From: JAMWZF01 sp041628615
Lineage (GTDB): Bacteria; Pseudomonadota; Alphaproteobacteria; Rhodobacterales; Rhodobacteraceae
Assembly (NCBI GenBank): GCA_041628615.1
Contig: JBFKOW010000040.1
Span: 1 to 21,820, forward strand
Length of the DNA stretch: 21,820 bases
Reading direction: 5' to 3'
This document shows positions 1-8,300 of this stretch, in pieces (the stretch's first letter is position 1; every line of letters starts with the position of its first letter). The position numbers and the translations under genes are program-made. Below the pieces are notes generated by a model that saw only the letters and a list, made by a program, of their open reading frames with translations, did not search any database and had not been told where the DNA came from.

Positions 1-1
1 C

Positions 2-1210
2 GAGACCGACAAGGCGACGATGGAATTCGAGGCCGTCGACGAGGGCGTGATCGGCAAGATCCTCGTCCCCGAGGGCACCGAGGGGGTGAAGGTCAACACG
101 CCCATCGCCATCATCGGCGAGGAAGGCGAGGACATGAGCGCTGCCGCGTCGTCCGGCGGCGGCGGCGACGCCAAGCCGGCGGAGCCGAAGGCCGAAGCCG
201 CCGCGCCGGCGAAGGCCGAAGCGGCCCCGGCGGCGGCGGCTCCTGCCCCGGCAGCCCCCGCCACCGCCGATGGCGGCCGGGTCTTCGCCTCGCCGCTGGC
301 CCGCCGGATCGCGGCCCAGAAGGGCCTGGACCTGACGAAGATCAAGGGCTCGGGCCCGCACGGCCGGATCGTGAAGGCCGACGTCGAGAAGGCCGAGGCG
401 CAACCCGCCGCCGCCGCGCCCGCTGCTGCTGCCGCCAGCGCCGCCGCCCCCGCCGCGGCCCCGGCTGCCGCCGCCGCCGGCCCATCGACCGCGCAGGTCC
501 TCAAGATGTACGAGGGCCGCGCCTTCGAGGAGATCAAGCTCGACGGGATGCGCAAGACCATCGCCGCCCGGCTTACCGAGGCCAAGCAGACGGTGCCGCA
601 CTTCTACCTGCGCCGCGACATCGAGCTGGACGCCCTGCTCAAGTTCCGCTCCCAGCTCAACAAGACGCTGGAGCCGCGCGGCGTGAAGCTGTCCGTCAAC
701 GACTTCATCATCAAGGCCTGCGCCCTCGCGCTGCAGCAGGTGCCCGCCGCCAACGCGGTCTGGGCCGGGGACCGGGTGCTGCAGATGAAGGCCTCGGACG
801 TCGCCGTCGCGGTGGCGATCGAGGGCGGGCTGTTCACCCCGGTGCTGCAGGACGCCGAGAGCAAGAGCCTGTCGACGCTGTCGGCGCAGATGAAGGACCT
901 CGCCGCCCGTGCCCGCGACCGCAAGCTCGCGCCGCACGAATACCAGGGCGGCAGCTTCGCGATCTCCAACCTGGGGATGTTCGGCATCGACAACTTCGAC
1001 GCGATCATCAACCCGCCCCACGCCGCGATCCTCGCGGTGGGCGCCGGGGTCAAGAAGCCGGTCGTCGGCGCCGATGGCGAGGTCAAGGTCGCGACGGTGA
1101 TGTCGACCACCCTGTCGGTGGATCACCGGGTGATCGACGGCGCGCTCGGGGCCAACCTGCTCGAGGCGATCAAGTCGAACCTCGAGGACCCGATGGCGAT
1201 GCTGGCCTGA
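2..1210 (+). CDS. pdhC: Pyruvate dehydrogenase complex dihydrolipoamide acetyltransferase (E2), 5' end missing
   Basis: E2 core of the pyruvate dehydrogenase complex: it transfers the acetyl group from lipoyl-lysine to CoA in the cytoplasm. The gene is open at the left edge, and the first complete codons read ETDKATME, the lipoylation motif with its acceptor lysine, so the frame clearly enters from outside. After the rest of the lipoyl domain comes an Ala/Pro/Glu-rich linker, then the peripheral-subunit-binding domain (FASPLARRIA ... GPHGRIVKADV). A second, almost pure Ala/Pro linker follows, and then the catalytic domain of about 230 residues with the active-site motif DHRVIDG near the C terminus. 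The linkers and the LARRIA/GRIVKADV segment fit PDH E2 better than 2-oxoglutarate E2. The number of lipoyl domains cannot be seen. pdhA and pdhB would be expected to the left, by family convention. A GC hairpin follows the stop codon. Confidence 0.95.
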   Translation, partial: ETDKATMEFEAVDEGVIGKILVPEGTEGVKVNTPIAIIGEEGEDMSAAASSGGGGDAKPAEPKAEAAAPAKAEAAPAAAAPAPAAPATADGGRVFASPLARRIAAQKGLDLTKIKGSGPHGRIVKADVEKAEAQPAAAAPAAAAASAAAPAAAPAAAAAGPSTAQVLKMYEGRAFEEIKLDGMRKTIAARLTEAKQTVPHFYLRRDIELDALLKFRSQLNKTLEPRGVKLSVNDFIIKACALALQQVPAANAVWAGDRVLQMKASDVAVAVAIEGGLFTPVLQDAESKSLSTLSAQMKDLAARARDRKLAPHEYQGGSFAISNLGMFGIDNFDAIINPPHAAILAVGAGVKKPVVGADGEVKVATVMSTTLSVDHRVIDGALGANLLEAIKSNLEDPMAMLA

Positions 1211-1245
1211 CCGGCCACGGGCGGCTTTCCGCTACAACTGAACAG

Positions 1246-1272
1246 GGGGCGCGCCACCGGGCGCGCCCCTTC
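1246..1272 (+). terminator. Hairpin terminator after the E2 gene
   Basis: A perfect 10-bp stem, GGGGCGCGCC (1246-1255) and GGCGCGCCCC (1260-1269), closes a 4-nt ACCG loop. Only a short T-poor tail (TTC) follows. It begins 36 nt after the E2 stop codon and lies before the next gene. The stem is very stable, but the missing U-tract makes the intrinsic terminator call probable rather than certain. Confidence 0.65.
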
Positions 1273-1326
1273 GCGTTTCGTGCGACACTGCCGGCATTGA
1301 TCGATCCATTTTCAGGATGCCCGTTC

Positions 1327-1938
1327 ATGCCACGCAAGTTGACCCCCGGCGAGACCGGCCTGTGCCGCCATGTCTTCCGCCACGCCCTCGACCCCGACCG
1401 CATCACCCTGGTGGGCCGGCCCGGCTATACCTCGACCAGTTTCGTGATCGGCCAGTGCATTCATATCGGCGGCGGGCTGAAGGACGACTACATCGGCGCC
1501 GACCTGTCCAGCCCGCTCGGCAACCCGACCGAGATCATGGAACTGCTGCACGAGATGGCGCATTGCTGGCAATCCGCCGTCGGGATCAGCCTCGCCCTCG
1601 GCCGGATCAAGGCCACCCGGGAGGGCCGGCGCAACCGGCGCGCGGCGGGGATCCGGCGGCGCGACTTCTTCGACAACCCGGCCCAGTCCCGCGACAGCAA
1701 CCGCATCGACTGGGAGGCGGCCCGCCACGCCAGCATCTACGGCTACGACGCCGGGGACGGCGCCGACCTGCTCGACTTCAACATCGAGCAGCAGGCCGAC
1801 ATCCTCGCCGACTATTTCGGCACCCGGCTCTGGCGCGCCAAGCTGGGCGCATCCGACGCCCTGTCGCCCGCCGAGCTTGCGGCGCTGGAGCCGGTGATGG
1901 CCCGGTTCAACGCCAACCCGGCCTATCCGCGCGGCTGA
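1327..1938 (+). CDS. HExxH zincin-like protein, DUF4157/'Vgr-related' type, function unknown
   Basis: A 203-residue protein resembling the small 'vgr related'/DUF4157-like proteins of Rhodobacteraceae. It begins MPRKLTPGE and carries LLHEMAHCWQ with HEMAH at residues 75-79. Further on is NIEQQADILADYF (residues 152-164), whose Glu154 could be the third zinc ligand, as in gluzincin folds. No signal peptide or membrane segment is visible. I chose the ATG at 1327. A TTG 30 nt upstream in the same frame adds ten residues with no family resemblance and no better ribosome binding site; the site before 1327 is itself weak. A basic stretch at residues 97-112 (REGRRNRRAAGIRRR) is unusual. The substrate is unknown and proteolytic activity is not shown. 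The family assignment rests on motif memory. Confidence 0.75.
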   Translation: MPRKLTPGETGLCRHVFRHALDPDRITLVGRPGYTSTSFVIGQCIHIGGGLKDDYIGADLSSPLGNPTEIMELLHEMAHCWQSAVGISLALGRIKATREGRRNRRAAGIRRRDFFDNPAQSRDSNRIDWEAARHASIYGYDAGDGADLLDFNIEQQADILADYFGTRLWRAKLGASDALSPAELAALEPVMARFNANPAYPRG

Positions 1939-2042
1939 GCGCACCCCCTGCCCCGGCGCGGCGGTCTTGACCTGAGACAAGGCGGCGCGCGCCGGCGCGG
2001 CTAATGTGCGGCCGACAGCGACACCAAGATCAGGACCCGCAG

Positions 2043-2378
2043 ATGGACTGGACCGCCGAACTCGCCACCGCGAACGCCAATCTCGACACCACCCGCGCCG
2101 CCGCCCCCGGCACCGCCGCCGCCTTCACCGCGCTGCACCGGGCGGCGATGGCCGACGGGGCGGTTTCGGCGCGGCACAAGGAACTGATCGCGCTCGGCAT
2201 CGGGATCGCCCGGCAATGCGTGGACTGCATCGGCTTTCACGTGAAGGCGGCGGTGGCGAAGGGCGCGACGCGCGCCGAGATCGCCGAGACGGTGGAGGTC
2301 TCGATCCTGATGGGCGGCGGCCCGGCGTTCATGTACGGGGCGAAGGCGCTCGAAGCCTATGACCAGCTGACCGGCTGA
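2043..2378 (+). CDS. Carboxymuconolactone decarboxylase/AhpD-like protein
   Basis: A 111-residue single-domain protein of the CMD/AhpD-like fold. The motif CVDCIGFHV has two cysteines separated by two residues, with a histidine four residues after the second. This is the redox-active arrangement of AhpD-type proteins and not the plain decarboxylase pattern, so a thiol peroxidase-reductase or alkylhydroperoxidase role is more likely than ring-cleavage metabolism. The helix LHRAAMADGAVSARHKELIALGI before the motif and the glycine-rich MGGGPAFMYGAKALEAYDQL end are typical. The ATG at 2043 is preferred because AGGA (2032-2035) lies 7 nt upstream; an ATG at 2004 would add 13 residues of low-complexity sequence. 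No partner gene (AhpC, Lpd) is adjacent, so the electron donor is unknown. Confidence 0.85.
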   Translation: MDWTAELATANANLDTTRAAAPGTAAAFTALHRAAMADGAVSARHKELIALGIGIARQCVDCIGFHVKAAVAKGATRAEIAETVEVSILMGGGPAFMYGAKALEAYDQLTG

Positions 2379-2576
2379 CGGCGGCAGCCCGGCCCGGATC
2401 CGCCGAAACCGGCCCCGTCCCGGCGAAACCTCCGGAATACCCGACCCCGCGCGGCCTCCACCGGGCGGCCGTTTCGTGCTATGGTGGAAGCCGGGTCCCG
2501 CGATACCACCGGAGCGCCGAGCCCGGCGGCCCAGCATTGCGACACGAGCTCGATTTCCCCGGCGCTCCTTCATTCG

Positions 2577-2584
2577 AAAGGAGG
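2577..2584 (+). promoter_or_regulatory. Strong ribosome binding site fixing the start of the astacin-like gene
   Basis: AAAGGAGG lies 6 nt before the ATG at 2591. It excludes the longer in-frame alternative starting at 2537. The rest of the 212-nt gap (2379-2590) holds no gene and no promoter I can defend. Confidence 0.8.
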
Positions 2585-2590
2585 CCGACC

Positions 2591-3748
2591 ATGGCCAAAC
2601 GAGCGACCACGACCGCCCGTCGAAGGACCGGCGACGGCGCGAAGACATACCGCAAGTCCGAGTCGAAACCGGGCAAGGGCGGGATGGACGACACCCTGTT
2701 CCACGTCGCCGGCCATTGCAGCCAGCCCGGCGTGCCGCTGCGCGAATTGCCGCCGCAGATGCCGATGGGCCGGGAACGCCTGATCAGGCTGCACGAGAAG
2801 AAATGGGCCAACCAGACGGTGCTGCACTACCACTTCCTCGACAACCCGTCGCACTGGCGCGGGTCGGCCGACGACAAGGACGCGGTGCGCCGCGCCTTCG
2901 AGACCTGGAAGGACGTCGGCATCGGGCTTGTCTTCACCGAGGTCTTCGACGCCTCGGAGGCCGAGATCCGCATCGGTTTCGACCGGGCCGACGGGTCCTG
3001 GTCCTATCTCGGCCGGGATTGCATCGACCTCGTCCCGGACATCACCGAACGGACGATGAATTTCGGCTGGGACCTGACCGACGAATACGGCTTCGACACC
3101 GCCCTGCACGAGATCGGCCACGCCCTCGGCTTCCCGCACGAGCACCAGAACCCGAATGCCGGCATCGTCTGGGACGAACAGGCGGTGATCGACTACTATA
3201 CCGGGCCGCCGAACTACTGGTCCGAGCAGCAGGCGCGCTGGAACGTGCTGCGCAAGCTGAGCCAGGCCGAGGTCGAGGGCTCGGACTGGGATCGCGACTC
3301 GATCATGCATTACTGGATCAAGAAGGGGCTGGTGATCGAGCCGGCGGAGCTGTCGAACGTCAACCACTTCCCCGAACCGGGGCTGAGCGAGACCGACAAG
3401 GACACGGTGCGGTCGTTCTACCCGCTGCCCGAGTCGCCGCGGATCCCCGAACTGCGCCCCTTCGAGGCGCACCAGATCCGGATCGCGCCCGGCCAGCAGC
3501 TCGATTTCGTGATCGAGCCCGAGCATTCGCGCCGCTACACGCTGCAGACTTTCGGCAGGCTGGACACGGTGATGGTGCTGTTCGAGGAGATCGACGGCGA
3601 ACCGCGCTACCTTGCCGGTGACGACGACAGCGGCTTCGACCGCAACGCCCGGATCCGCCAACGGCTGTTCCGGGGCCGTCACTACATTGTGCGGCTGCGG
3701 CTCTACTACGCCGGGGCCAGCGGCGAGGGCGCGATCATGCTGTATTGA
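2591..3748 (+). CDS. Astacin-type (M12A) zinc metalloprotease with C-terminal PPC-like domain
   Basis: A 385-residue protease. The zinc site is HEIGHALGFPHEH (residues 173-185), the astacin signature HExxHxxGFxHE, with ligands His173, His177 and His183 and catalytic Glu174. The Met-turn is SIMHY (237-241), whose Tyr is the extra astacin ligand. Both landmarks are intact, so it is probably active. The N terminus (about 1-32) is basic, Thr/Ser/Lys-rich and disordered-looking, with no signal peptide. Residues about 292-385 look like a PPC domain: repeated beta segments, an LDTVMVLFEE strand and the acidic DDDSGFD loop. PPC domains usually occur in secreted proteins, so export by a signal-peptide-independent route is possible (inference). 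The upstream AAAGGAGG site fixes the start. It is convergent with cysE. Confidence 0.88.
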   Translation: MAKRATTTARRRTGDGAKTYRKSESKPGKGGMDDTLFHVAGHCSQPGVPLRELPPQMPMGRERLIRLHEKKWANQTVLHYHFLDNPSHWRGSADDKDAVRRAFETWKDVGIGLVFTEVFDASEAEIRIGFDRADGSWSYLGRDCIDLVPDITERTMNFGWDLTDEYGFDTALHEIGHALGFPHEHQNPNAGIVWDEQAVIDYYTGPPNYWSEQQARWNVLRKLSQAEVEGSDWDRDSIMHYWIKKGLVIEPAELSNVNHFPEPGLSETDKDTVRSFYPLPESPRIPELRPFEAHQIRIAPGQQLDFVIEPEHSRRYTLQTFGRLDTVMVLFEEIDGEPRYLAGDDDSGFDRNARIRQRLFRGRHYIVRLRLYYAGASGEGAIMLY

Positions 3749-3764
3749 CCCGGTGCCACGGGGT

Positions 3765-3789
3765 GGCCGCGTCCCGGCCGGGCGCGGCC
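3765..3789. terminator. Possible bidirectional terminator between the astacin-like gene and cysE
   Basis: GGCCGCG (3765-3771) pairs with CGCGGCC (3783-3789). The interior CCCGGCCGGG can extend the stem after a one-base bulge. It lies in the 54-nt gap between two convergent stop codons, as expected for a shared terminator. There is no U-tract on either strand. Confidence 0.4.
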
Positions 3790-3802
3790 GCTCCGCGCCG
3801 GA

Positions 3803-4630
3803 TCAGCCGTCGGCGCCGCCGCCCGGCACCATCTGCAGAAGCTGGTCCATGCTGACCGAGGGCTGGTCGCAGCCCGCCTCGCCGACGATCCGCGCCGGGA
3901 CACCGGCCACGGTCTTGCAGGGCGGCACCTCTTCCAGCACCACCGATCCGGCGGCGATGCGGCTGCAATTGCCGACCCGGATGTTGCCCAGCACCTTGGC
4001 CCCGGCCCCGATCAGCACGCCGTCGCCGATCTTCGGGTGACGGTCCTCGTCCTCCTTGCCGGTGCCGCCGAGCGTCACCGAATGCAGCAGCGACACGTTG
4101 TCCCCGACCACCGCCGTCTCGCCGATGACGATGGAATGGGCGTGGTCGATCATGATCCCCTTGCCGATCCGCGCGGCGGGGTGGATGTCGACGCCGAACA
4201 CCTCGCTCACCCGCATCTGCACGAAATAGGACAGGTCGCGCCGGCCCTCGGTCCAGAGCCAGTGTCCGACCCGGTAGGCCTGCACCGCCTGGAACCCCTT
4301 GAAATACAACAGGGGTTGCAGAAACCGGTGGCACGCGGGATCGCGCTCCACGGTGGCCGCGAGGTCGGACCGGGCGGCCTCGGCCAGCCAGGGATCAGCC
4401 TCGTAGGCCTCGGCGGCGATTTCGCGCAGGAGCTGGGCCGACATCTCCATCGAGTTCAGCTTCGCGGCCAGCCGGTAGCACAGCGCGTTCTCGAATGTCT
4501 TGTGGTGCAGGATGGTGGCGTGGATCAGGCCGCCCAGCAGCGGCTCGTCGCGCAACGCAGCGGTCGCTTCGTCGCGGATCCGGGCCCAGATCGGGTCCAG
4601 TCCGGCTACATCGGTCTTGGGTAGCGCCAT
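3803..4630 (-). CDS. cysE: Serine O-acetyltransferase
   Basis: A 275-residue CysE that acetylates L-serine with acetyl-CoA, the first committed step of cysteine synthesis. The N-terminal helical domain (about 1-140) is followed by a left-handed beta-helix of hexapeptide repeats (about 145-250). Catalytic residues are visible: Asp162-His163 in MIDHAHS, His198 in RHPKIGDG, and Asp97 in RDPA at the serine site. An excellent AGGAGG site lies just upstream of the ATG at 4630. The tail ends in MVPGGGADG and lacks the terminal isoleucine that inserts into the CysK active site in the classical cysteine synthase complex. The gene lies beside the GTA cluster but shows no functional link to it. It is divergent from the TraR/DksA-type gene. 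Confidence 0.95.
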   Translation of the reverse strand: MALPKTDVAGLDPIWARIRDEATAALRDEPLLGGLIHATILHHKTFENALCYRLAAKLNSMEMSAQLLREIAAEAYEADPWLAEAARSDLAATVERDPACHRFLQPLLYFKGFQAVQAYRVGHWLWTEGRRDLSYFVQMRVSEVFGVDIHPAARIGKGIMIDHAHSIVIGETAVVGDNVSLLHSVTLGGTGKEDEDRHPKIGDGVLIGAGAKVLGNIRVGNCSRIAAGSVVLEEVPPCKTVAGVPARIVGEAGCDQPSVSMDQLLQMVPGGGADG

Positions 4631-4708
4631 CGCGGCCTCCTTCTCTGCGCCCGTCTTAGGTCAGATAGGCGCTTGAAGCCAGCCGCAAAGCCCGGTCTTG
4701 TCCGAAAC
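4631..4708. promoter_or_regulatory. Divergent promoter region between cysE and the TraR/DksA-type gene
   Basis: This 78-nt gap must hold the start signals of both genes. On the cysE strand a TATCTG (complement of 4662-4667) could be a -10 box, with TTGCGG 15 nt upstream; the spacing is short and the match weak. The cysE ribosome binding site AGGAGG is the complement of 4636-4641. I see no convincing -10/-35 pair for the rightward gene. Confidence 0.3.
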
Positions 4709-5050
4709 ATGCCCGGCCCGGACGATCTAACCACCTACCGCGCGCGGCTGACCGCGATGATGGAAGCGCTCTGCGAAGACGATGCGCGGGGGCTCGACGG
4801 GCAGAAAACCGTCGAACTCGATCAGCAGTCCGTGGGCCGGCTCAGCCGCATGGACGCGCTGCAGAACCAGGCCATGGCCCGCGCGCAGGCGGCCCGCCGC
4901 GCCGCGGAGGCCCGGCGCATTGCGGCGGCCCTGCGGCGGCTGGACGAGGGGGACTTCGGCTATTGCACGGACTGCGGCGAGGAGATCGGCGCTGCCCGGC
5001 TCAGGATCGACCCGACCCTGCCGCGCTGCCTGAACTGCACACGCGGCTGA
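4709..5050 (+). CDS. TraR/DksA-family zinc finger protein
   Basis: A 113-residue protein with a helical N-terminal part containing the family-typical VELDQQSVGRLSRMDALQ (residues 35-52). An Ala/Arg-rich helix follows, and then a C4 zinc finger with Cys86, Cys89, Cys107 and Cys110 (YCTDCG ... RCLNCT). DksA/TraR proteins bind in the RNA polymerase secondary channel and alter initiation. This short form has lost much of the long DksA coiled coil, so its role is less certain. The ATG at 4709 fits the family N terminus, although the ribosome binding site is poor; a TTG at 4673 would add 12 residues. The last 50 nt, including the second half of the zinc finger, overlap the convergent gene at 5001-5318. 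Confidence 0.85.
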   Translation: MPGPDDLTTYRARLTAMMEALCEDDARGLDGQKTVELDQQSVGRLSRMDALQNQAMARAQAARRAAEARRIAAALRRLDEGDFGYCTDCGEEIGAARLRIDPTLPRCLNCTRG

Positions 5051-5318
5051 CGGCGCGGGACAGGATGCCCAGCGCCCGCGCCTGCCGGCCGGCGTCGGTC
5101 TCGGCAGGCGAGACCATCGGCCAGCGGGACAGCGTCGCCATCAGCGTGCCGTTGCCCAGCGCCGGGTGCGACCGACCGGCGGCGGCGGCGACGATCGCGG
5201 CCAGCGCCGTGGTGCGGATCAGATGATCCGCCGCCGCCGGCCACATCGCCTCGGGCAGCCACAGCAGCGCCCGCACCGCGAGGTCCAGTTCGGCCGGGGA
5301 CAAGGCGTCGAGCTTCAC
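5001..5318 (-). CDS. Small GTA-associated protein downstream of g15 (DUF7742-like)
   Basis: A 105-residue protein starting at GTG, whose GTGA overlaps the g15 stop codon by 4 nt, so its translation is probably coupled to g15. It is mostly helical and Ala/Leu-rich, with an internal GRSHPALGNGTLMATL motif (residues 49-64) that I recall from the small conserved protein following the fibre gene in Rhodobacteraceae GTAs (DUF7742). No signal peptide, clear membrane segment or catalytic motif is visible. The function is unknown; position suggests a last-gene accessory of the GTA. Its 3' end overlaps the convergent TraR/DksA-type gene by 50 nt, and the low-complexity Gly/Ser-rich C terminus (residues about 94-105) falls in that overlap, so the tail may be recently extended. 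Confidence 0.7.
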   Translation of the reverse strand: MKLDALSPAELDLAVRALLWLPEAMWPAAADHLIRTTALAAIVAAAAGRSHPALGNGTLMATLSRWPMVSPAETDAGRQARALGILSRAVSRVCSSGSAAGSGRS

Positions 5319-8300
5319 AGCGCCACCGGAAGGCTGCGCGCCGGTCCCGGTCCGAACCGGGCCGAGACCTGTGCCACGCTGATGGTGACGATGCCGCTCG
5401 CCCCGTCGGCGGCCTGCGCCGCGCTGTCGTAGGTCCAGGCCGGCGCGGCGACGGTGGCCTGCCGCAGCAGCACGCCGCCGGCCTCCACCCGGACGAGGTA
5501 GCTTTCGCTTTCCTCGCCCAGGGGCACCTCGACCCCGTCCCAGCTGTCACCGTCGATCCGGGTGCGCCGGATCCAGGTCAGGTCCACTCCGCCGGCACCG
5601 GCGGCCGCCCGCAGGTGCGCCACCGGGTAGGGCCGCAGCCCGGCGCCCCGGAAGCTCTCGACCCGGTAACGGTAGCTCGGATCGCCCAGCGGCCGGGCCG
5701 CCGGCCCCCAGCGCAGGTGGCGGGTCACGCCCCGGGCGGCGGAGGGCAGCTCGATCTGGCCCACGCTGCCGTCCAGCAGGACGAAGTAGGACCCCGAGGG
5801 CCAGGTACCACCCGACAGCGCATCGGTGCCGGCCTGTCCCCGCAGCCGGTTGGTCACGGCGTAGGTATCCGGGCCGACGAGCTCGGCACCGGCGAACTGG
5901 AACAGTTCCCAGCCTTCCGGCGACCCGTCGCCGATCGCGGCGAGGTTGGCCCCGGCCAGCACGTCCGCCTCGGTGCGCGACAAGAGCGCCCCGGTGGCCA
6001 GGCGGACCCGCAGCGCCGCGCCCCGGTCCCAGGTGCCCGGTCCGGCCGGCGCGAGGTCGGTCTCGGTCAGACCCACCACCGATGGAGCCTCGATCAGCCG
6101 GTTCAGCGCGTAGTCGCTGTCCTGCGCCGCCGAGTAGAGCGCCACGTCGCCAGGCCAGGGATCCGCCGCCGCCGCGATGTAGGGAGCGTGCGGGGCCTCG
6201 TCCCCGGTCAGCAGCGGCAGGTCGAGGAACAGCGCCTCGACGCCGGAGGCCAGCGCCGCGTTCGGCATCGGCAGATCCGTCGGCTCGGACACGGCGGGGC
6301 TCGGCCGGTAGGTCTCGGGGTCGACCCGGACCGCGTCGACGATCGAGGCATCGCCCTGGTCCACCCGGTCGATCCGGTAGCGCACGCCGTCCCCGAGCGT
6401 CACCACGTCGCCCGCGCCGATCCCGGCCTTCGACGGCGGCAGCGCGAACCGGGCGGTGTCGCGCGCCAGCCGGGCCTCGGCCAGCCAGCGCTCGGCGATC
6501 GCCCGGCCCTCGGCCCGGGTCAGGACCAGCGGCAGTTCGGACTGGGTGACCGGGATCGTCGGATCGTCGGCGAACGCGGCTTCGGCGGCGGCCACCTCGT
6601 AGGCCGCATCGGCGGCGACGAAACTCAGTCGGACCCGGCCGGCGACCTCGGCCTCGGCGGCGCGGACGCGCTCCACCGTGCCCTCGATCTCGTCGACGAA
6701 GGCCAGCCCGTCATCGGGCTCGTCCTGCAGGCTCCGTCCGTCGCGGCTGCGGAAATGCAGGACACCCGCCCGCTCCACCGCGTCGAAGCCGTAGGCGGTC
6801 ATCAGCGGTTGCAGCGCGGCACGGGCGGTGCTCACGTCCGCGACGGCGTAGCCGCGGACCAGGCCGTGAAGCCCGGACGTGTCGATCCCGGTCACCCCGG
6901 CGCGGGCGCAGATCTCGGTCACCACCGAGGCCAGCGGCCGCGCCGTGGCCCGGCCGGTCAGCCAGTGCCCCCGGTCGTAGTTCGCCGCGTCGCTCCAGAC
7001 ATCCGGCCGCCCCGGGAAGGCGGGCCAGGGCCGCGCGTCCCAGGCCCAGACATGGGCCCGGCTCATGTCCACCATCCGGACCCCCGTGCCCGGATGGGTC
7101 GGGTTGTTCTGCGGATCGGCGAAATGGCCGTGCATCGCCCGCAGGTACTGGGCCTGGATCAGGTCGTCCCGCTCGCCGTTCGAGAAATGCGGCAACGCGC
7201 TTTCCGAGGACTTCGGATCGAGGAACTTGTTGGGCTGGTTGGTGCCCTTGTCGATGGCGGCGCAGCCCAGCTCGGTGAACCAGATCGGCTTCGATCCCGG
7301 CACCCAGTCGGTCGGGGTCGGTTGCCGAACGCCGCCGATCCGGTCGTGATGGGGGTTCTCCCACCAGCCGCGCAGGTCCTTCACCCGCCAGACCCAGGGT
7401 TCGCCGTCGCCGTCCGTGATCGTGGTGCGGATCTGTGCCGCCCGGGCTTCCGGCGAATGGTAGAACCAGTCGAAGCCCTCGCCCCCGGCGACGTTGGCCA
7501 TCAGGTAGTCGAGGTTGTGCACCCGGCCCCAGGGCGCGTCGAGATGATCCTCGCCATCGCGCCAGTCCGACAGCGGCATGTAATTGTCGATGCCGATGAA
7601 ATCGATCGCCGGGTCTGCCCACAGCGGATCGAGGTGGAACAGCTTGTCGGCGGTCCCGGCCGGCTGGTAACCGTGGTATTCCGACCAGTCGGCGGCATAG
7701 CCGATCCGGGTCTCGGGACCGAGGATTGCGCGGACATTCGCCGCCAGCGCCCGCAGCGCCGCGACTGCCGGGAAGCCGCCATCGGCGCCCCGGATCTGGG
7801 TCATGCCCCGCATCTCCGACCCGATGCAGAAGGCGTCGACACCGCCGGCGAGGGCGCAGAGATGGGCATAGTGCAGGATGAAGCGGCGATAGCTCCATTC
7901 CTCCGGGCCGGCATAGGTCACCGTCTGACCCGCTGCGGTGAAATCGCCGGGCTGGGCGGCGCCGAAGAAGGCGGCTACCTCGGCCTCGGCGGCGGCGGTG
8001 CCGTCGGTGGAGCCGGGGCGGCCGGGGGCCACCGATGTCGTGATGCGGCCCCGCCAGGGCAGGTGCGGCTGATCGGCGGCGTCCGACCACGGGTCGGGCA
8101 GGCCGTTGCCCGCGACCTGGTCCATCAGGATGAAGGGGTAGAAGACCGGCTTGATCCCCCGGTCGGCCAGCTCGCGGACCGCCTCGATCACCGCCGCGTC
8201 CGCCGGGGTGCCGCCGTAGAGCGCGCGGCCCTCGGCGTCGCGGGCCACCTCGGCGACCGCGCCGCGGCCCAGCCCCGAGACCCGCCACTCGAGCCCGGTC

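Noticed and set aside
1967..2007. TTGACC and TAATGT before the AhpD-like gene as a sigma-70 promoter
   Set aside because: The spacer is 29 nt, far outside the 16-18 nt range, and no alternative -10 lies at the right distance.
2476..3621. Long open frame overlapping the astacin-like gene on the same strand
   Set aside because: Arg/Pro/Ala-rich shadow frame; the astacin frame has the zinc motif, the Met-turn and a perfect ribosome binding site.
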